Shown: in pieces, positions 60,184-64,000 of the stretch
How the letters are laid out: every line of letters starts with the position of its first letter
How positions within the stretch are numbered: position 1 is the first letter of the stretch
Origin: Profundibacter sp033851955
GTDB lineage: Bacteria; Pseudomonadota; Alphaproteobacteria; Rhodobacterales; Rhodobacteraceae
Direction: 5' to 3'
DNA: 64,000 bases
NCBI GenBank assembly: GCA_033851955.1
Contig: JAWSVK010000002.1
Coordinates: 7,323-71,322, forward strand
Program-made: the position numbers and the translations under genes
Notes under the pieces: model-generated
What the model was told of the DNA's origin: nothing
The model's database searches: none
Seen by the model: only the letters and a program-made list of their open reading frames with translations

Positions 60184-60486
60184 TTATTCAATTGCAATTG
60201 TTTGTCGTAAATTCCCAGTTTCTAAGTCGTAAATCAGTATGTCATTGCCAGTTGTTACCACAGCATACCATCCATCCCCAACAAAATAACCACTGGCGTT
60301 ATGTCCGGCTGGCAGGGTTATGCCCTCTGGATGCAATTGCGTGGCGGGTTTGGCGTTAATCCGCATGACAAGCAGGCCAATGATCACTACAACGCCCACA
60401 ATCATCGTGCCGGTTAGTGCTGTAACCAATCTGCGTAAAAACTTCAGGTTGGCTGGCTCAATCGGCTGCATCGGAGCGTCTTTCAT
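60184..60486 (-). CDS. DUF6476-like single-pass membrane protein
   Basis: This encodes 100 residues: a short cytoplasmic start MKDAPMQPIEPANLKFLRRL, one helix (VTALTGTMIVGVVVIIGLLVM), then a periplasmic part, PEGITLPAGHNASGYFVGDG, WYAVVTTGNDILIYDLETGNLRQ, that resembles one beta-propeller blade. I recall it as DUF6476, a small alphaproteobacterial family. The start at 60486 shares CATG (60484-60487) with the divergent pseudouridine synthase; GAGGA precedes it on its strand. Confidence 0.85.
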   Translation of the reverse strand: MKDAPMQPIEPANLKFLRRLVTALTGTMIVGVVVIIGLLVMRINAKPATQLHPEGITLPAGHNASGYFVGDGWYAVVTTGNDILIYDLETGNLRQTIAIE

Positions 60487-61531
60487 GGCTGAAACATCCT
60501 CAATATCCGTTGTCATCTCAGACAACCATCCATTCACCCGCCTTGATAAAGGGTTATCAAAGGATGTGCCAGAGGAGGCGAACCTAAGCCGTTCCCGACT
60601 GGCCAAATTGATTGCGGCCGGGCAGGTGACACTGAATGGTGTGGTTGAAGTGAACCAAAAAGCCAAAATCGCACCGGGTGACGTCGTCGGCATCACCGTG
60701 CCCGTCGCCAGCGAAAGCCACATCGAGGCCGAAGACATACCGCTGGTCGTGGTCTATGAGGACGATGATCTGATCGTCATCAACAAGCCTGTGGGCATGG
60801 TGGTGCATCCGGCCCCCGGCACGCCATCAGGTACATTGGTCAACGCGTTGATGCATTACTGCGGCGACAGCCTGTCGGGCGTGGGCGGCGTGGCGCGTCC
60901 GGGTATTGTACACCGGATTGACAAAGAAACCTCGGGCCTGTTGGTGGTGGCCAAATCGGATGTGGCCCACCACGGTCTGGCGGCGCAGTTTGAAAAACAC
61001 ACGGTCGAGCGGCGCTATCTGGCTGTGGTTTACGGCGCACCGGATGCCTATGACCCGCGCCTTCGCGGCGTGAAAGGCGTGAATTTTGAAGCCGGAAACA
61101 TCATGCGCATCACCACCCAATTGGCCCGCCACAAAACAGACCGCCAAAAACAGGCGGTGGTGTTTGGCAGTGGCCGTCACGCCGTGACCCGTTCGCGCAT
61201 CATCGAGCCGCTGGGTGATCCCGTCGTGGCCTCGCTGATTGAATGTTGGCTGGAAACCGGCCGCACGCACCAGATACGGGTGCATATGTCACACGCGGGG
61301 CACGGCTTGATTGGAGATCCGACCTATGGCGGGCGGCGCAAGCTGTCGGTTAAATCGGTCGGCGAAAAGGGGCAGGCGGCGGCCCGCGCATTTTCAAGGC
61401 AAGCGCTACATGCGGCCACATTGGGGTTCATACATCCAGTTTCCGGCAAAAACCTGCAATTCGAGGCCGCAATGCCGGATGACATGCAGGAACTGATTGC
61501 AGATCTGAAACACAAAAGCACGCTTGCGTGA
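60485..61531 (+). CDS. rluD: RluA-family 23S rRNA pseudouridine synthase (RluD type)
   Basis: This encodes 348 residues. An S4 RNA-binding domain comes first (TRLDKGLSKDVPEEANLSRSRLAKLIAAGQVTLNG), then the RluA catalytic domain with the Asp nucleophile in IVHRIDKETSGLLVVAKSD and motif GRTHQIRVHM. Members isomerise uridines in helix 69 of 23S rRNA; RluC/RluA specificities cannot be excluded. The start at 60485 is the only ATG before the S4 domain, with GGAG (60473-60476) 8 bases upstream. Confidence 0.94.
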   Translation: MAETSSISVVISDNHPFTRLDKGLSKDVPEEANLSRSRLAKLIAAGQVTLNGVVEVNQKAKIAPGDVVGITVPVASESHIEAEDIPLVVVYEDDDLIVINKPVGMVVHPAPGTPSGTLVNALMHYCGDSLSGVGGVARPGIVHRIDKETSGLLVVAKSDVAHHGLAAQFEKHTVERRYLAVVYGAPDAYDPRLRGVKGVNFEAGNIMRITTQLARHKTDRQKQAVVFGSGRHAVTRSRIIEPLGDPVVASLIECWLETGRTHQIRVHMSHAGHGLIGDPTYGGRRKLSVKSVGEKGQAAARAFSRQALHAATLGFIHPVSGKNLQFEAAMPDDMQELIADLKHKSTLA

Positions 61532-61691
61532 GAAACTGTCACATTTCTGGATATCCGCTGCGGGCATGTTCATATTAACTTTACCAAGCTGATTTATGGC
61601 CAAGATGTGGATCTGGACCTTGAAAACACGCAAACCATGCCTATCTTGATGTTAAGCCTATAAACATCAAAACAATTAGGGGGGCACTATT

Positions 61692-62588
61692 ATGAGCAAT
61701 TACACAGGACTACCCGCACCGTCACCGGAGCAGGGGTTGAACAATTACCTTCAGAGCATTCGCAAATTCCCAATGCTGGAGCCTGAAGAAGAATATATGC
61801 TGGCCAAAAGCTGGGTCGAGCGTGAGGACACTGAAGCCGCCCACAAGCTGGTCACCTCACACCTGCGATTGGCGGCCAAAATCGCCATGGGCTATCGCGG
61901 CTATGGATTGCCGCAAGCCGAAGTGATTTCAGAGGCCAATGTCGGGTTGATGCAGGCCGTAAAGCGGTTTGATCCTGAAAAGGGGTTTCGCCTGTCGACC
62001 TATGCCATGTGGTGGATCCGCGCCAGCATTCAGGAATTTGTGCTGCGGTCATGGTCTTTGGTGAAACTAGGCACCACTTCTGCGCAGAAAAAGCTGTTTT
62101 TTAACCTGCGCAAAGCCAAATCCCGTATTGGCGCGTTGGAAGAAGGCGATATGCGCCCTGAAAATGTGAAACGGATTGCCACTGATCTGGGGGTCACCGA
62201 AACCGAAGTGATCTCGATGAACCGGCGGATGGCGGGCAGTGATGCCTCGTTGAATGCCCAAGTTGGGTCAGACGGTGAAGGCACCATGCAGTGGCAGGAT
62301 TGGTTGGAAGACGAGGATGCCGATCAGGCTGGCGATTATGCTGACAAAGATGAATTGGACGTGCGCCGTGAATTGTTGGGCGAGGCAATGGATGTTCTAA
62401 ATGACCGTGAAAAAGACATTCTGGAACAGCGCCGCCTGAAGGACAAACCGGTGACGTTGGAAACCTTGTCCGGTCAGTACGACGTATCACGCGAACGCAT
62501 TCGCCAGATCGAAGTGAGGGCGTTTGAGAAAATTCAGACGCGGATGCGCGATTTGGCCAAGGACAAGGGTATGATGGTACCGGCCTAA
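61692..62588 (+). CDS. rpoH: heat-shock sigma factor RpoH (sigma-32)
   Basis: This encodes 298 residues. Region 1.2-2: LNNYLQSIRKFPMLEPEEEYMLAKSW, RLAAKIAMGYRGYGLPQAEVISEANVGLMQAVKRFDPEKGFRLSTYAMWWIRASIQEF. The RpoH box QKKLFFNLRK distinguishes it from other sigma-70 factors. Region 4.2: LSGQYDVSRERIRQIEVRAFEK. It directs heat-shock and, in alphaproteobacteria, singlet-oxygen stress genes. Some Rhodobacteraceae have two rpoH genes; which one this is cannot be told here. GGGGGC precedes the ATG. Confidence 0.96.
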   Translation: MSNYTGLPAPSPEQGLNNYLQSIRKFPMLEPEEEYMLAKSWVEREDTEAAHKLVTSHLRLAAKIAMGYRGYGLPQAEVISEANVGLMQAVKRFDPEKGFRLSTYAMWWIRASIQEFVLRSWSLVKLGTTSAQKKLFFNLRKAKSRIGALEEGDMRPENVKRIATDLGVTETEVISMNRRMAGSDASLNAQVGSDGEGTMQWQDWLEDEDADQAGDYADKDELDVRRELLGEAMDVLNDREKDILEQRRLKDKPVTLETLSGQYDVSRERIRQIEVRAFEKIQTRMRDLAKDKGMMVPA

Positions 62589-62712
62589 TTAATACGGGTC
62601 TACGCCCCATTTTGTCATGGATTGCGTGCCTGACGTCAGCGCTTATGGGGCCAAATAGGGTGATTTGATAAGAGAGTGTTTTTGGCTCATCGTAACCACT
62701 GAGGAGTGGACA

Positions 62713-63085
62713 ATGAGACAGGCAACTTGAACACGCAAAAGCCCTGGCGAGAAGATCGTCAAAGACATCAAGCGTGCCACACGCAAACAGTATTCGTCCA
62801 AAGAGAAGATCAGGATCGTCTTGGACGGGTTGCGCGGTGAAGACAGCATCGCCGAGCTGTGCCGCCGTGAAGGTATTCGCAGGGCATCTACTACAAGTGG
62901 TCCAAGGACTTCATGGAGGCTGGGAGGCGTCGGCTCGCTGGTGATACGGCTCGCGCTGCGAACACCGACGAAGTGAAAGACTTGCGCCGAGAAGCCCGCG
63001 ATCTGAAGGAGGTCGTGGCCGAACAAACGCTGGAACTCCGCTTGCTCAAAAAAGCATGTTCGACGGTGGGGGCGACCACGAATGA
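62713..63085 (+). pseudogene. IS3-family orfA, broken
   Basis: Starts MRQAT then a TGA stop at codon 6. After it the frame continues TRKSPGEKIVKDIKRATRKQYSSK and IRIVLDGLRGEDSIAELCRREGI, then a one-base deletion at about 62877 moves the frame to YYKWSKDFMEAGRRRLAG. A second one-base deletion in the A-run at 63048-63053 takes the reading to the frame ending GGGDHE at TGA 63083-63085, which overlaps the orfB ATG. It encodes the DNA-binding leucine-zipper-like subunit of the transposase. Confidence 0.72.
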
Positions 63086-63552
63086 GATACCCCGCATCTG
63101 AAAAGTTGGAGATCATCAGGTTGGTCGAAGGATCGCACCTGTCGGCACGCCTGACACTGGCCAAGCTCGGCATCCCCCGCACCACATTCTACCGTTGGTA
63201 TGATCGGTATCTGCAGCGTGGCGAAGCTGGGCTGCAGGACCAATCGCCTAAACCAAAACACGTTTGGAACCGCATTCCTGATGAGGTGCGGCGCAAAGTT
63301 ATGAAGTTGGCGTTGAAGGAAACAGAGCTGTCTCCGCGAGAACTCGCAGTGACGTTCACGGATACAGAAAGTTATTTTGTATCAGAAGCTTCGGTGTATC
63401 GCGTGCTGAAGGCACATGACCTGATCACCAGCCCCGCATTCATCTCGCGCAATTGATTTACAATCGATCGCGCCTATCAAGGCCGCCAACGAGTTCAAAG
63501 ATAAGACCACGGCGATTAACCAGCTGTGGCAGACAGACTTTACCTACCTCAA
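63082..63552 (+). pseudogene. IS3-family orfB, broken and truncated
   Basis: Begins MRYPASEKLEIIRLVEGSHL and reads the second helix-turn-helix and HTH_21-like linker (TLAKLGIPRTTFYRWYDRY; ELSPRELAVTFTD) until a stop after SPAFISRN. About 31 foreign bases (63445-63475) separate ITSPAFI from the expected continuation IKAANEFKDKTTAINQLWQTDFTYLKV, which carries the first catalytic Asp. The rest of the DDE domain is lost at about 63552. Confidence 0.7.
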
Positions 63553-64000
63553 GGTCTGTTCCTGTCCCTTTTAGTTCCGGTCCCTGAACACATTTATGCG
63601 GCCTTTCGCTCGAAAGCCAAGGGGTTTTTGCCGCCGAGTGATGAATGGCGGCGGCGTGGGTTGTAGAACCCGTTGATGTACTGAAAGATAGCTCCTTCTG
63701 CTTGGCGACGTGTGTTCCAGCGGTTGCGCCAGATCAGCTCTTCCTTGATGGATTTGAAGAACGTCTCGACCATGGAATTGTCATAACAATTTCCTTTGCC
63801 ATTCATCGAGACCTTGAAGCCATGTTTGGAAAGGCGTCGCTGATAGTCGTTTGAACAATATTGCGACCCGCGATCCGTATGGTGAATGCAGCCTTCGAGC
63901 GGCTGCCGAAACGCCACGGCCATGTCCAGCGCCCGGATCGCCAGATCCCGCTTCATGCGGTTGCTGACGGCCCAGCCGATGACGCGCCGAGAATACAGAT
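63553..64000 (-). mobile_element. second IS3-family element, left part, running off the window
   Basis: Read leftward, its transposase ends at 63594. The terminal sequence TGTTCCTGTCCCTTTTAG (63553 on) begins exactly where homology of the first element stops, so this is its probable end. The full element extends past 64000. Confidence 0.6.
63594..64000 (-). CDS. IS3-family transposase orfB, C-terminal part (partial)
   Basis: The frame is open to the window edge, so the start lies outside. About 135 residues are visible. The DDE catalytic residues are seen in IHHTDRGSQYCS (second Asp) and FFKSIKEELIW (Glu), and the C-terminus FYNPRRRHSSLGGKNPLAFE is the IS3-group signature. Residues before MKRDLAIRAL (SRRVIGWAVSNR) belong to the same domain, so that Met is internal. 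The visible region is intact. Confidence 0.9.
   Translation of the reverse strand, partial: LYSRRVIGWAVSNRMKRDLAIRALDMAVAFRQPLEGCIHHTDRGSQYCSNDYQRRLSKHGFKVSMNGKGNCYDNSMVETFFKSIKEELIWRNRWNTRRQAEGAIFQYINGFYNPRRRHSSLGGKNPLAFERKAA

Larger units (their letters stand above)
62661..63552 (+). mobile_element. degenerate IS3-family insertion sequence, truncated at its right side
   Basis: A helix-turn-helix orfA and the first third of a transposase orfB are recognisable. The left boundary near TGATTTGATAAGAG (62661) is approximate. Protein homology ends at about 63550, inside the DDE domain, where a second IS3-type element begins. Three lesions in orfA and one in orfB show it is dead. No matching right end is in the window. 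Confidence 0.7.

Noticed and set aside
63048..63054. A6G run as an IS3 programmed -1 frameshift site
   Set aside because: The codon phase is AAA AAA G, not A AAA AAG, and orfB has its own ATG overlapping the intended orfA stop. A one-base deletion explains the frame better.

Overview
The window is chromosomal DNA from an alphaproteobacterium, most likely a marine Rhodobacteraceae (Roseobacter-group) species. The evidence is the gene set and order: hom-glpX-recJ, heterotetrameric sarcosine oxidase, dnaG-rpoD, an MttB-like methyltransferase, RTX/Hint exoproteins, KpsC/KpsS capsule genes and MmcB. Two sequence signatures agree: a tRNA-His with A73 and no templated G-1, and a GTTC-N7-GTTC LexA box upstream of mmcB.

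Layout. 1-5.1 kb: a small exported protein, an MttB-like methyltransferase behind a perfect palindrome, an H-NOX-like sensor translationally coupled to a GGDEF cyclase, and a 49-residue ORF. 5.2-11.6 kb (minus strand): membrane protein, cold-shock protein, tRNA-Glu, recJ, isochorismatase-like hydrolase, glpX, hom and a lipoprotein. 11.7-13.9 kb: TetR regulator with an adjacent dyad, a 3-hydroxyisobutyrate-dehydrogenase-like enzyme and a membrane protein. 13.9-16.8 kb: three coupled TadE/TadG-like pseudopilin genes. 17.2-24.2 kb: glutamate dehydrogenase and soxB-(exported protein)-soxD-soxA-soxG. 24.3-30.1 kb: dnaG, rpoD, an AT-richer unknown gene, a YjbQ-family gene and nrdR. 30.1-42.6 kb: SDR, zinc ribbon, pepN, a C26 peptidase, an RTX/Hint protein, a two-subunit molybdenum hydroxylase, tryptophan 2,3-dioxygenase, kynureninase and a DUF523 protein. 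42.7-49.7 kb: a membrane methyltransferase, capsule genes (kpsS, export lipoprotein, kpsC), a conserved unknown gene and ribH-nusB. 49.8-54.6 kb: a frameshifted small membrane protein, an EamA transporter, a cupin-ArsR-SRPBCC operon, mmcB, a small conserved protein, a MarR-GNAT fusion and tRNA-His. 55-62.6 kb: a second RTX/Hint protein, a DEAD-box helicase with a repetitive basic tail, a DUF805 protein, a DUF6476-like protein whose start codon overlaps that of the divergent pseudouridine synthase, and rpoH. 62.7-64 kb: a decayed IS3-family element interrupted by a second one.

Themes. One-carbon and amino-acid breakdown links the MttB-like protein, sarcosine oxidase, glutamate dehydrogenase and the two kynurenine-pathway enzymes. 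Surface biology is represented by capsule, Tad-like pseudopilins and two RTX/Hint exoproteins. Core information processing is represented by primase, two sigma factors, NusB, NrdR, RecJ and MmcB. No CRISPR array, prophage, rRNA operon or complete known defence system was seen. The candidates most worth following are the H-NOX-like protein that lacks the expected heme histidine, the unknown gene behind rpoD, the exported protein inside the sarcosine oxidase operon, and the CATG start overlap.
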